Positions 38,068 to 46,058 of a DNA stretch of 64,000 nt are shown one piece after another. A model generated the notes under the pieces. That model saw only the letters and a list, made by a program, of their open reading frames with translations. It searched no databases and was not told the DNA's origin. The position numbers were made by a program, and so were the translations under genes. Location: contig NZ_BBYR01000014.1 in NCBI RefSeq assembly GCF_001293525.1, forward strand, positions 1-64,000. The letters are read 5' to 3'. Each line of letters starts with the position of its first letter. Within the stretch, counting starts at the first letter, position 1. This stretch comes from Pseudideonella sakaiensis (GTDB taxonomy: Bacteria > Pseudomonadota > Gammaproteobacteria > Burkholderiales > Burkholderiaceae_C).

Positions 38068-38099
38068 TTGTCCGCGGCGCGCTCTGGCGTGGCTACAAT
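38068..38099 (+). promoter_or_regulatory. Probable dksA promoter
   Basis: TACAAT at 38094-38099 is a good -10 element about 90 bp before the dksA start. TTGTCC at 38068-38073 is the nearest -35-like hexamer but leaves a long 20-bp spacer. A GGGGGA-GC-CCCCC hairpin follows in the leader (about 38110-38130). The promoter lies just behind the cobW stop, so dksA can be expressed separately. Confidence 0.45.
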
Positions 38100-38191
38100 C
38101 CGCGGCGCTTTGGGGGAGCCCCCCGCCGGCGTGCCGCGCGGCCTGCCGTGACGCCGGGGGCCGCACCCCGCGTGGTATCGAGGAGAAGCTC

Positions 38192-38869
38192 GTGAGCAAG
38201 ACGACGGCGAAGGCAGCAGCGAAGCCGGAGGGCTCGGCAGCGCCGAAGACCCGGGCGGAGTCATCCACCAAGGGCCGCGCGGGAATGCCCGCGCCCACGC
38301 CGCTGGATCCGGCCGCCGCCGCCGCCTCCCGTTTCTCCGACCGCTTCGCGCCGCCGAAGCCCCCCACCCGACAGATGAACCAGGCCCTGATCGACATCAC
38401 CAAGACCCCGCAGAAGTCCGACCCCCGGCTCGCCAACGCCTGGAAGGGCAAGGCCGGCCGCGAGCTCAGCGAGGCCGAGCTGCTGGCGATGCCCGAGTCC
38501 GAGTACATGAACGAGAAGCAGCTGGACTTCTTCCGCGCCCGGCTGCAGGCGCTGAAGGACGACCTGCTGTCGAACGCCGGCGAGACCACCGAGCACCTGC
38601 GCGAGGACACCTCGATCGTGCCGGACCCGGCCGACCGCGCCACCATCGAGGAAGAGCACGCGCTCGAGCTGCGCACCCGCGACCGCGAGCGCAAGCTGCT
38701 GAAGAAGATCTCCCAGTCGCTCGCCCGGATCGAGGCCGGCGACTACGGCTTCTGCGACGAGACCGGCGAGCCCATCGGCCTCGGCCGGCTGATCGCTCGC
38801 CCGACGGCCACGCTGTCCCTCGAGGCGCAGCAGCGCCGCGAGCTGAAGCAGAAGATGTTCGGCGACTGA
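38192..38869 (+). CDS. dksA: RNA polymerase-binding factor DksA, zinc-cysteine-poor form
   Basis: A protein of 225 residues that works with ppGpp at RNA polymerase to adjust transcription in the stringent response. The coiled-coil region (about 110-180) keeps the acidic tip DPADRATIEEE. In the C-terminal globule the four zinc ligand positions read Cys188, Thr191, Ser209 and Ala212 instead of four Cys, so this form should not need zinc. Similar cysteine-poor sequences occur in other betaproteobacteria, as far as I recall. The N-terminal 60 residues are a basic Ala/Pro/Lys extension. GTG start with GAGGAGAAG ahead. It sits between the CobW GTPase and the STAS protein. Confidence 0.92.
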   Translation: MSKTTAKAAAKPEGSAAPKTRAESSTKGRAGMPAPTPLDPAAAAASRFSDRFAPPKPPTRQMNQALIDITKTPQKSDPRLANAWKGKAGRELSEAELLAMPESEYMNEKQLDFFRARLQALKDDLLSNAGETTEHLREDTSIVPDPADRATIEEEHALELRTRDRERKLLKKISQSLARIEAGDYGFCDETGEPIGLGRLIARPTATLSLEAQQRRELKQKMFGD

Positions 38870-38897
38870 CGCGCAGCGGCGGGTCACGGCGCGCCCC

Positions 38898-40703
38898 ATG
38901 TCCGACGGCAAGGACAACCGCAGCTTCTTCCGCCGCGTCGTCAATTTCGTGACGCCGTCCGGCGGCGAACGGGGCGCCGACGGCGAGCGGGGCTCGGAGT
39001 TCGGCCGCGAGGACGAGTTCGCGAAGAGCGAGCTGAAGGCGATGATCGAGCGCAAGCGGCGCAACGACTTCGTCCGCAAGCGCGAGCTGGACATGCTGCG
39101 CAAGCTGCGCCGCGAGGGCCTGACGCCGGCCCAGCTGGCGGCGCTCGGCAGCTCGTCCGGCATGGCCGACACCGAGAGCGGGCGCCAGGAGGTCGAGGCC
39201 GCGCCACCCGGCATGAAGGCCAAGATCGACGAGATCGAGCAGCAGATGGCCGGCCATGCCATCCCGAGCGGCTCGCGGCGCGTGGCGCCGCCGGCCGCGC
39301 GGCCGCCGGCCGAGGAGCCGACCGCGCCCGGCGCGCTCGGCCCGGCCGATCCGGGTGCCGCGGCGCGCGCGGTGGCCGACACGGTGATCGATGGCGCCCG
39401 CGTGCAGCCGCCCGCCGGCCGGCCGGCCGCCGCCACGCTCAGCCTGGCCCCCGCCGACCTGCCCGCGCATGGCTTCAGCCCGACGCTGCCCGCGCCCGCG
39501 CCGGGCGCGCCGCCGACCGAGCCCTCGCCGTCGATCGTGATGCGCACGCTCAGCCTGTCGGACAGCCAGTCGCCCACCGCGCTGGAGGTCAGCGAGGCGG
39601 TGCACGACCCGGAGCTGGACGAGGCGGTGATCGCCTATGCGAACGGCGACGATGCGCATGCCGAGCGGCTGCTGCTGTCGCTGATCCGCGCCGGCGGCCC
39701 GCGCAGCCACCATGCCGAGACCTGGATGGTGCTGTTCGACCTGTACCGCGCCACCGGCCAGCAGCTGGCCTTCGAGCCGCTCGCGCTGGAGTTCGCCGAG
39801 CGCCTCGGCCGCTCGGCGCCGCAGTGGTTCTCGATGCCGCGCCGCGCGGCCGACGCCGCGGCGCGCCAGACCGGCCCGCGCGCCCGGCCCCGCGCCGAGG
39901 CCGCCGGCGCGGCCGGCGCCGGCGGTCCGGCCGGCTGGACCAGCCCGGCCGTGCTGGATGCCGCGGCCGTCGACGCGCTGCGCAAGCGCACGCTCAGCCT
40001 GCCGCTGCCCTGGGTGCTGGACTGGGGCGCGCTGACCGAGGTGGCCGAGGACGCCCGCGGGCCGCTGCTCGAGCTGCTGCAGCACTGGGCGCCGCAGCCG
40101 CTGGACATGCGCTGGCAGTCCGGCGAGCAGCTGCTGGAGGTGCTGGCGCGCGCGACGCCGGTCGGCGAGCGCCAGGTCGATCCGCGGCTGTGGCAGCTGC
40201 GCCTGCAGATGCTGCGCCTCGCGCACCGGCCGGACAAGTTCGACGAGGTCGCGATCGACTGCTGCGTCACCTACGAGGTGTCCCCGCCCTCGTGGGAGCC
40301 GGCCGCCTGCCGCGTGCGGCTCGGTGGCGTGGGCGGCGCGCCGACCGCGCCGCTGCCGTCGACCCTGGTCGGCGAGGGCCAGCCGAGCCAGTACGACTCG
40401 CAGCCCGATGCCGCGCTGGCTGCGCCCGCCCGGCTCGAGCTCGGCGGCCAGCTCACCGGCGACATCGCCCCGGTGCTGGCGCGGCTGGACCGCGAGCTCG
40501 GCGCCGCGACGATGATGGAAATCTCCTGCGCCCACCTGCTGCGCGTGGACTTCATGGCCGCCGGCGACCTGCTGAACTGGGTGCTGGCGCGCAACCGCGA
40601 GCACCGCGTCGTGGGCTTCGTCGATGCGCACCGCCTGGTCGCGCTGTTCTTCAGCGCGATGGGCATCGACGCCCACGCCAGCGTCAAGCTCGCCGCGGCC
40701 TGA
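38898..40703 (+). CDS. STAS-domain protein of unknown function
   Basis: A protein of 601 residues. A basic N-terminal segment (about 10-85, [14 protein letters not shown] then [20 protein letters not shown]) is followed by a long Ala/Pro linker (110-215). A helical, TPR-like part comes next (about 235-310, [29 protein letters not shown]), and the last 90 residues ([22 protein letters not shown] to the end) have the pattern of a STAS anti-sigma-antagonist-like fold. It starts 28 bp after dksA and ends 83 bp before hslV. The order dksA-STAS-hslVU seems common in Burkholderiales. It may act as a scaffold in protein quality control or stress; that is inference. Confidence 0.7.
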   Translation: MSDGKDNRSFFRRVVNFVTPSGGERGADGERGSEFGREDEFAKSELKAMIERKRRNDFVRKRELDMLRKLRREGLTPAQLAALGSSSGMADTESGRQEVEAAPPGMKAKIDEIEQQMAGHAIPSGSRRVAPPAARPPAEEPTAPGALGPADPGAAARAVADTVIDGARVQPPAGRPAAATLSLAPADLPAHGFSPTLPAPAPGAPPTEPSPSIVMRTLSLSDSQSPTALEVSEAVHDPELDEAVIAYANGDDAHAERLLLSLIRAGGPRSHHAETWMVLFDLYRATGQQLAFEPLALEFAERLGRSAPQWFSMPRRAADAAARQTGPRARPRAEAAGAAGAGGPAGWTSPAVLDAAAVDALRKRTLSLPLPWVLDWGALTEVAEDARGPLLELLQHWAPQPLDMRWQSGEQLLEVLARATPVGERQVDPRLWQLRLQMLRLAHRPDKFDEVAIDCCVTYEVSPPSWEPAACRVRLGGVGGAPTAPLPSTLVGEGQPSQYDSQPDAALAAPARLELGGQLTGDIAPVLARLDRELGAATMMEISCAHLLRVDFMAAGDLLNWVLARNREHRVVGFVDAHRLVALFFSAMGIDAHASVKLAAA

Positions 40704-40750
40704 TCGGCCGCCGGCCGCCGGCCGCTGCGGCCACCGGCCCGCAGCCCACC

Positions 40751-40779
40751 CTTGAAAGCGGGCCCGCCCGCCCCCATGT
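40751..40779 (+). promoter_or_regulatory. Heat-shock (RpoH/sigma-32) promoter of hslVU
   Basis: CTTGAAA at 40751-40757 and CCCCATGT at 40772-40779, with a 14-bp spacer, match the RpoH consensus exactly. Transcription would begin about 7 nt after the -10 element, at 40786-40788, which coincides with the hslV start codon at 40787. There is no Shine-Dalgarno upstream, so the heat-shock transcript may be leaderless. Confidence 0.88.
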
Positions 40780-40786
40780 GCCGCCG

Positions 40787-41353
40787 ATGGAGCAATACCA
40801 CGGCACGACCATCGTCAGCGTGCGCCGGGGCTCGTCGGTCGCCATGGGTGGCGACGGGCAGGTCACCCTCGGCCACATCGTCGTCAAGGCGAGCGCCCGC
40901 AAGGTGCGCCGGCTGCACCACGACAAGGTGCTGGCCGGCTTCGCCGGCGCCACCGCCGACGCCTTCACGCTGTTCGAGCGCTTCGAGGCCAAGCTCGAGA
41001 AGCACCAGGGCCACCTGGTGCGCTCGGCCATCGAGCTGACCAAGGACTGGCGCACCGACCGCGTGCTGCGTCGCCTCGAGGCCATGCTCGCGGTGGCCGA
41101 TGCCGAGGCCTCGCTGATCATCACCGGCAACGGCGACGTGCTCGAGCCGGAGCACGGCCTGATCGCGATCGGCTCCGGCGGCGCCTATGCGCAGGCCGCG
41201 GCGCGGGCGCTGCTGCAGCACACCGAGCTGCCGCCCGCCGACGTCGTCAAGCAGGCGCTCACCATCGCCGGCGAGCTCTGCATCTACACCAACCAGCACC
41301 ACACCATCGAGACGCTCGGCGGTGGCACGGCCGCGGCCGGGGAGGCGCGCTGA
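40787..41353 (+). CDS. hslV: HslV peptidase subunit of the HslUV protease
   Basis: A protein of 188 residues, the proteolytic core of the two-ring ATP-dependent protease. The catalytic N-terminal Thr is Thr7 of [14 protein letters not shown], exposed by removal of the first six residues; [13 protein letters not shown] and the [14 protein letters not shown] region are conserved. The start at 40787 is the only ATG that keeps the short propeptide; an in-frame GTG lies three codons upstream (40778). It is directly followed by hslU with no gap. Expression should rise on heat shock. Confidence 0.95.
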   Translation: MEQYHGTTIVSVRRGSSVAMGGDGQVTLGHIVVKASARKVRRLHHDKVLAGFAGATADAFTLFERFEAKLEKHQGHLVRSAIELTKDWRTDRVLRRLEAMLAVADAEASLIITGNGDVLEPEHGLIAIGSGGAYAQAAARALLQHTELPPADVVKQALTIAGELCIYTNQHHTIETLGGGTAAAGEAR

Positions 41354-42688
41354 ATGTCCATGACCCCGCAGGAGATCGTCTCCGAGCTCGACCGCCACAT
41401 CGTCGGCCAGGCCGGCGCCAAGCGCGCGGTCGCGATCGCGCTGCGCAACCGCTGGCGGCGCCAGCAGGTCGAGCCGGCGCTGCGCGCCGAGATCACGCCG
41501 AAGAACATCCTGATGATCGGGCCGACCGGTGTCGGCAAGACGGAGATCGCGCGCCGCCTCGCGCGGCTCGCCGACGCACCCTTCATCAAGGTGGAGGCGA
41601 CCAAGTTCACCGAGGTCGGCTACGTCGGCAAGGACGTCGACTCGATCGTGCGCGACCTGGTCGAGATGGCGGTCAAGCAGGAGCGCGAGGCCGCGATGCG
41701 GCGCCAGCGCAGCCGCGCCGAGGACGCCGCCGAGGACCGCATCCTCGACGTGCTGGTGCCGCCGCCGCGCGGCGAGCTCGGCTTCCACGGCGGCGCCGCG
41801 CCGGCGCCCGACAACACGGCCCGGCAGGTGATGCGCAAGCGCCTGCGCGAAGGCGCGCTCGACGACAAGGAGATCGAGCTCGAGCTCGCCGAGCCCCGCC
41901 CCAGCCTCGAGATCATGGGCCCGGCCGGCATGGAGGAGATGGCCGAGCAGCTCAAGGGCATGTTCCAGCAGTTCGGCGGCACGCGCCGCAAGGCGCGCAA
42001 GCTGAAGATCGCCGACGCGCTGAAGCTGCTGGTCGAGGAGGAGGCCGCCAAGCTCGTCAACGAGGACGAGATCAAGACGGCCGCGCTCGCCAATGCCGAG
42101 CAGAACGGCATCGTGTTCATCGACGAGATCGACAAGGTGGCCTCGCGCTCCGAGGTCGGCGGCGCCGATGTCTCGCGCCAGGGCGTGCAGCGCGACCTGC
42201 TGCCGCTGGTCGAGGGCACGACGGTGAACACCAAGTACGGCATGGTGCGCAGCGACCACATCCTGTTCATCGCCTCCGGGGCCTTCCACCTGGCCAAGCC
42301 GAGCGACCTGATCCCCGAGCTGCAGGGCCGCTTCCCGATCCGCGTCGAACTGGGCTCGCTGGGCGTCGACGACTTCGAGGCCATCCTGACCCAGACCCAC
42401 GCCAGCCTGGTGCGCCAGGTCCAGGCGCTGCTGGCCACCGAGGGCGTGACGCTGGTGTTCGCGCCCGACGGCATCCGCCGCCTCGCGCACATCGCCTGCG
42501 AGGTCAACGAGCGCACCGAGAACATCGGCGCGCGGCGCCTGTCGACGGTGATGGAGCGCCTGCTCGACGAGATCAGCTTCGACGCGCCGAACCGCAGCGG
42601 CCAGACCCTGACCATCGATGCCGCGATGGTCGATGCGAAGCTCGGCGCGCTCGCGAAGGACGAGGACCTGTCCCGCTACGTGCTCTGA
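41354..42688 (+). CDS. hslU: HslU ATPase subunit of the HslUV protease
   Basis: A AAA+ unfoldase of 444 residues that feeds substrates to HslV. Walker A is GPTGVGKTE (G56 to E64), Walker [10 protein letters not shown], and the pore loop is [11 protein letters not shown] (GYVG). The I-domain (about 105-240) and the C-terminal tail ending DEDLSRYVL, which inserts into HslV to activate it, are intact. The ATG at 41354 follows the hslV stop without a gap. Confidence 0.96.
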   Translation: MSMTPQEIVSELDRHIVGQAGAKRAVAIALRNRWRRQQVEPALRAEITPKNILMIGPTGVGKTEIARRLARLADAPFIKVEATKFTEVGYVGKDVDSIVRDLVEMAVKQEREAAMRRQRSRAEDAAEDRILDVLVPPPRGELGFHGGAAPAPDNTARQVMRKRLREGALDDKEIELELAEPRPSLEIMGPAGMEEMAEQLKGMFQQFGGTRRKARKLKIADALKLLVEEEAAKLVNEDEIKTAALANAEQNGIVFIDEIDKVASRSEVGGADVSRQGVQRDLLPLVEGTTVNTKYGMVRSDHILFIASGAFHLAKPSDLIPELQGRFPIRVELGSLGVDDFEAILTQTHASLVRQVQALLATEGVTLVFAPDGIRRLAHIACEVNERTENIGARRLSTVMERLLDEISFDAPNRSGQTLTIDAAMVDAKLGALAKDEDLSRYVL

Positions 42689-42767
42689 CGAGCGGCCTGC
42701 GGCCGAGTCGCCGCGGCGGGCTCGGGCCGAGCGGGACCGTCCGCCGTGCCTCGCCCGTCTGCAGCGG

Positions 42768-43847
42768 TCAGCGGCGGGTGCCTGGCGGCGGGGCGGCCGG
42801 CCGGGCCGCCGCGCTGCAGTGGGCGAAGCCCGCCCCCTGCTTCACCACCTTCGCGCCGGCCCGCACGCCGGACACGACCTCCTTCGGCCCGGCCGCGCGG
42901 TCCTCGCGCAGCAGCGAGGCCGCGGCGCCGTAGCGGAAGCAGCGGCCGTGGTCGATGAACAGGTGGTCCTTCGCCTCGTAGCGCCAGGCCATGCACCCCG
43001 GCGCCCCCAGGCAGAGGGCCTGGCAGGCGCGCGCATCGGCGCCGTCGGGCAGGCGCGCCACGTCGAAGCGCTGCGCGCCCGCCACCGGCTGCTCGTCGCC
43101 GTCGGGGCTCAGGGCGGTGCCGGGCATCATCGCCAGCGCCTGCTCGAAGCCGGCACAGGCATCGGTGCTGGCCTGGGTGACCTGGCCCAGCGCCTGGTTC
43201 AGCTCGGCCGCATTGCGCGCATCCAGGTAGCGCCCGCCGGTGCGCTCGGCCAGGCACTGCAGTTGCTGGCGCGCCTTCGAACCGGCCGCCACGTCGAAGC
43301 CGATCACGTGGGCCGTGAAGTTCACCCCGCTGGCCTCGAGCTCCGCGGCCACCGCGCAGGGGTCGGCCTGGCAGGTCTCCTCGCCGTCGCTGACGAGGAT
43401 CACGGTGGCGGCGCGCTCGGTGTGCCGCAGCTGCCGGGCGGCCTGGCGCACGCTCTCGGAGATCGGCGTCATGCCCTTGGGCTGCAGGCCGTTCACCGTG
43501 GCCTGCAGCGCGGCCGCGCCGTCGCTGCCCAACGGGGACAGCGGCCGCAGCAGCTCGATGTCCTGGCAGTCGCCCTTGCTGCGGTGGCCGTAGGCCATCA
43601 GCCCGAGGGCCTGCCCGGCCGGCCACTGGCGCAGCATGCCTGCCACTGCGTCGCGCGCCAGCTCGATCTTGCTGCGGCCATTCAGCTGGCCCCACATCGA
43701 TCCCGACGCGTCGAGCACCAGCATCGCGTCCGCCGCCGGCGGCGGCGTGGCCGGGGTCTGCGCGGCCGCCGGCGCAGCGAGCGCGGCCAGCACGGCGAGC
43801 AGGCCCGCCAAGCGAGCCGCGGGGGAACGACGGAAAGGGCGGAACAT
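42768..43847 (-). CDS. Exported von Willebrand A-domain protein with PAN/Apple-like C-terminus
   Basis: A protein of 359 residues. The signal peptide covers about 1-30 (FRPFRRSPAARLAGLLAVLA...AAAQ). The vWA domain (about 40-215) has a complete metal-binding MIDAS: D46-x-S48-x-S50 in LVLDASGSMWG and the later T and D (GMTPISES, LVSDGEE). The C-terminal part (about 240-330) holds paired cysteines, ACQALCLGAPGCMAW and GRCFRYG, similar to PAN/Apple domains that bind sugars or proteins. GGAG is 8 nt before the ATG at 43847; an earlier start would spoil the signal peptide. A periplasmic adhesion or complex-assembly role is likely; partners unknown. It lies 160 bp after coaX on the same strand. Confidence 0.82.
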   Translation of the reverse strand: MFRPFRRSPAARLAGLLAVLAALAAPAAAQTPATPPPAADAMLVLDASGSMWGQLNGRSKIELARDAVAGMLRQWPAGQALGLMAYGHRSKGDCQDIELLRPLSPLGSDGAAALQATVNGLQPKGMTPISESVRQAARQLRHTERAATVILVSDGEETCQADPCAVAAELEASGVNFTAHVIGFDVAAGSKARQQLQCLAERTGGRYLDARNAAELNQALGQVTQASTDACAGFEQALAMMPGTALSPDGDEQPVAGAQRFDVARLPDGADARACQALCLGAPGCMAWRYEAKDHLFIDHGRCFRYGAAASLLREDRAAGPKEVVSGVRAGAKVVKQGAGFAHCSAAARPAAPPPGTRR

Positions 43848-43876
43848 CGGCAATCTCCGGCAGCGGGGTTCGGACG

Positions 43877-43896
43877 GGCAAGGGGACACCCTTGCC
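43877..43896. other. Perfect 8-bp hairpin between coaX and the vWA gene
   Basis: GGCAAGGG and CCCTTGCC arms enclose a 4-nt loop. There is no T tract on either strand, so it is not a standard intrinsic terminator. It would lie in the leader of the vWA mRNA or behind coaX. Confidence 0.5.
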
Positions 43897-44007
43897 TGCG
43901 AAAACGCGATCGGTGCCGGAATCCCCTCACGCCCGCGCGATCGGCGCCGTCCGCGACCGCGCCGCCGATGCGGTGGCGGGCCGCTGCCGTGCCCGCGCTG
44001 CCCGCTG

Positions 44008-44799
44008 CTACTGCTGCTGCTGCGCCCGCGCCGCCTGTCCCTGGGTGTGCGCCTGCAGCGCGAGCAGCCCGTCGAAGATCAGGCTCTCGATGGCCTCGAA
44101 GCGCAGGTCGGTCAGGGCCTGCAGCTTGGACGCGGCGCCGCCGCTGATCAGCAGCACCGGCTCCTCGCCGGCATGGTCGCGCAGCTTGCGGTACATGCGC
44201 TCGACCGCGCCGGCCATCGCGTTCGAGCCACCGCTCATCAAGGCATCGCTGGTGTTGGTCGGGAAGTCGACGATCTCGCCGGTCGGCACCTTCAGGCCCG
44301 CGGTGCTCATCTCCAGCGCGCGCTGCATCACGCCGAAGCCGGGCAGGATCATGCCGCCGAGGAAGTGGCCGCGCGCATCGAGCGCGTCCACCGTCACCGC
44401 GGTGCCGACCATCACCACCAGTGCCGGGCGCGCGCGGCCGCGCGCGAGCACGAGGTGGCGCGCGCCGATCAGCGCGACGAAGCGGTCGGTGCCGAGGCGG
44501 CCCGGGTGGTCGTAGCCGTTCGTGATGCCGCCGGCGGCGCGGCTGGACACCACCCAGCGCGGCGCCAGGTCCCACAGCTCGAGCTGCTCCTCGACGCGGC
44601 GCTTGATGCCCTCGCCGGCCACCACGCAGCCCAGCATGCGCGAGGGCGGCGGCAGGTCTTTCCAGTCGGTGTCGGCCAGCGAGTCGATCGTCTCCAGGAA
44701 GACGGCGCCGTGGGCCAGCCGCGCGGCGCCCGGCACGCCCTGCGCATAGAGCGCCCATTTGAGGCGGGTGTTGCCGATGTCGATGGCGAAGAAGCTCAC
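44008..44799 (-). CDS. coaX: Type III pantothenate kinase
   Basis: A protein of 263 residues that phosphorylates pantothenate, the first step of coenzyme A synthesis. The N-terminal ATP-binding motif is [16 protein letters not shown], followed by [19 protein letters not shown] with the catalytic Asp of GTDR, and [12 protein letters not shown]. Residues [11 protein letters not shown] and LISGGAA complete the family pattern. In many betaproteobacteria it follows birA; no birA is visible upstream here. The last 10 residues are Gln/Ala-rich. Confidence 0.94.
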   Translation of the reverse strand: MSFFAIDIGNTRLKWALYAQGVPGAARLAHGAVFLETIDSLADTDWKDLPPPSRMLGCVVAGEGIKRRVEEQLELWDLAPRWVVSSRAAGGITNGYDHPGRLGTDRFVALIGARHLVLARGRARPALVVMVGTAVTVDALDARGHFLGGMILPGFGVMQRALEMSTAGLKVPTGEIVDFPTNTSDALMSGGSNAMAGAVERMYRKLRDHAGEEPVLLISGGAASKLQALTDLRFEAIESLIFDGLLALQAHTQGQAARAQQQQ

Positions 44800-45000
44800 G
44801 CGCGCGTCCCCTGTCGGTGTCGTCTGCGGCCGCGATGCGCCGGGCGGTGTGCCGGGCGCACGGGCCTGCGCGCCATCGCGGCGCCCGGGACGGGCGCGCA
44901 GCCCGGCGCGGGCGAAGCGTAACGCAGGCGGGCGCCGGCGCGGCCGGGGGGCGTTCGCCCCGATGGTCCGCGCTGCGACCAGCCGCTACACTGCGCGACC

Positions 45001-45014
45001 TGACGTATACGTCA
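45001..45014. promoter_or_regulatory. Perfect 14-bp palindrome before ppk2-icmF
   Basis: TGACGTATACGTCA is a perfect palindrome, flanked by C on the left and AG on the right, 63 bp before the ppk2 start. A TACACT -10-like element lies just upstream (44987-44992). The ACGT...ACGT layout resembles, from memory, motifs reported for LiuR-type MerR regulators of acyl-CoA catabolism. A LiuR-like gene is present at 18932-19378. The 278 bp between coaX and ppk2 holds no other visible element. Confidence 0.65.
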
Positions 45015-45077
45015 AGTGTCGCAGCCCGAGGCATCGCCCCGAGGCGACCGGCATCCGCCCCCGCCGCAAGGAGACCC

Positions 45078-46010
45078 GTGGCCAAGTCATCCGCCCCTGC
45101 GCGTACCGCTGCCGCCCCGGCGGCCGCCGAGCGCGCCGTGCAGGCGCGCACCGCCGAGCGGGCCGGCATCGCGCCGCTCGACGCCGCCGACGCGCGCCGG
45201 CTGGCGCGCTGGCAGTTCGCCGCCGCGCCCGGCGACGGCTTCTCGCTGCGCCGGCTCGATCCGGCGGCCAAGCCCTTCTCCGGCGGGGACAAGGCGGCCG
45301 ACAAGGCGCGCGTCGAGGCCCTCGCGCGCGAGCTCGACGCGCTGCAGAACCTGCTCTACGCCGACCGCCGCCACAAGCTGCTGGTGGTGCTGCAGGGCAC
45401 CGACACCAGCGGCAAGGACGGCACGATCCGCGGCGTCTTCGGGCAGACCAGCCCGCTGGGCGTGCGCACCGTCGCGTGGAAGGCGCCCACCGAGACCGAG
45501 CGCGCGCACGACGTGCTCTGGCGCATCCACCAGCAGGTGCCCGGCGCCGGCGAGATCACGATCTTCAACCGCAGCCACTACGAGGACGTGCTGGTGCCGC
45601 GCGTGCAGGGCTGGGTCACGATGGACCAGGTGCGGCAGCGCTATGCGCACATCAACGACTTCGAGCGCATGCTGGCCGAGACCGGCACCCGCCTCGTCAA
45701 GTGCCTGCTGCACATCTCGAAGGACGAGCAGCGCGCGCGCCTGCAGCAGCGCCTCGACGACCCGGCCAAGCAGTGGAAGTTCGCGCCCGCCGACCTCGAG
45801 GTGCGCCGCCAGTGGGACGACTACCAGCAGGCCTATGCCGACGCGATCGCCGCCACCTCGACGCCGTGGGCGCCGTGGACGGTGGTGCCGGCCGATTCCA
45901 AGACCCACCGCAACCTGATGATCGCGCTGGCGGTGAAGCAGGCCCTGCTGTCGATGGACCTGCGCTTCCCGCCGGGCGATCCGGCACTGCAGGGCCTGCG
46001 CGTCACCTGA
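45078..46010 (+). CDS. Polyphosphate kinase 2 family protein
   Basis: A protein of 310 residues that uses polyphosphate to phosphorylate a nucleotide, usually ADP or GDP (or AMP, by class). Walker A is GTDTSGKDGTI (residues 107-117), the lid/Arg region HDVLWRIHQQVP and Walker B-like ITIFNRSHYEDVL follow. One PPK2 domain only, of the short type. The N-terminal 40 residues are an Ala-rich extension. GTG start at 45078 with AAGGAG ahead. It lies 48 bp upstream of icmF, whose GTPase and ATP-dependent repair partner need nucleotides; a functional link is speculative. Confidence 0.87.
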   Translation: MAKSSAPARTAAAPAAAERAVQARTAERAGIAPLDAADARRLARWQFAAAPGDGFSLRRLDPAAKPFSGGDKAADKARVEALARELDALQNLLYADRRHKLLVVLQGTDTSGKDGTIRGVFGQTSPLGVRTVAWKAPTETERAHDVLWRIHQQVPGAGEITIFNRSHYEDVLVPRVQGWVTMDQVRQRYAHINDFERMLAETGTRLVKCLLHISKDEQRARLQQRLDDPAKQWKFAPADLEVRRQWDDYQQAYADAIAATSTPWAPWTVVPADSKTHRNLMIALAVKQALLSMDLRFPPGDPALQGLRVT

Positions 46011-46058
46011 CGTTGCAGCCCGCGCCTGCCCGCCCCCTGCGACCCGAGGAACCCCCCG

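Noticed and set aside
42689-42767. Bidirectional terminator between hslU and the vWA gene
   Set aside because: GC-rich inverted stretches exist but no clean stem with a T tract.
43877-43896. Intrinsic terminator of coaX
   Set aside because: Good hairpin but no run of T on either strand; listed only as a hairpin.
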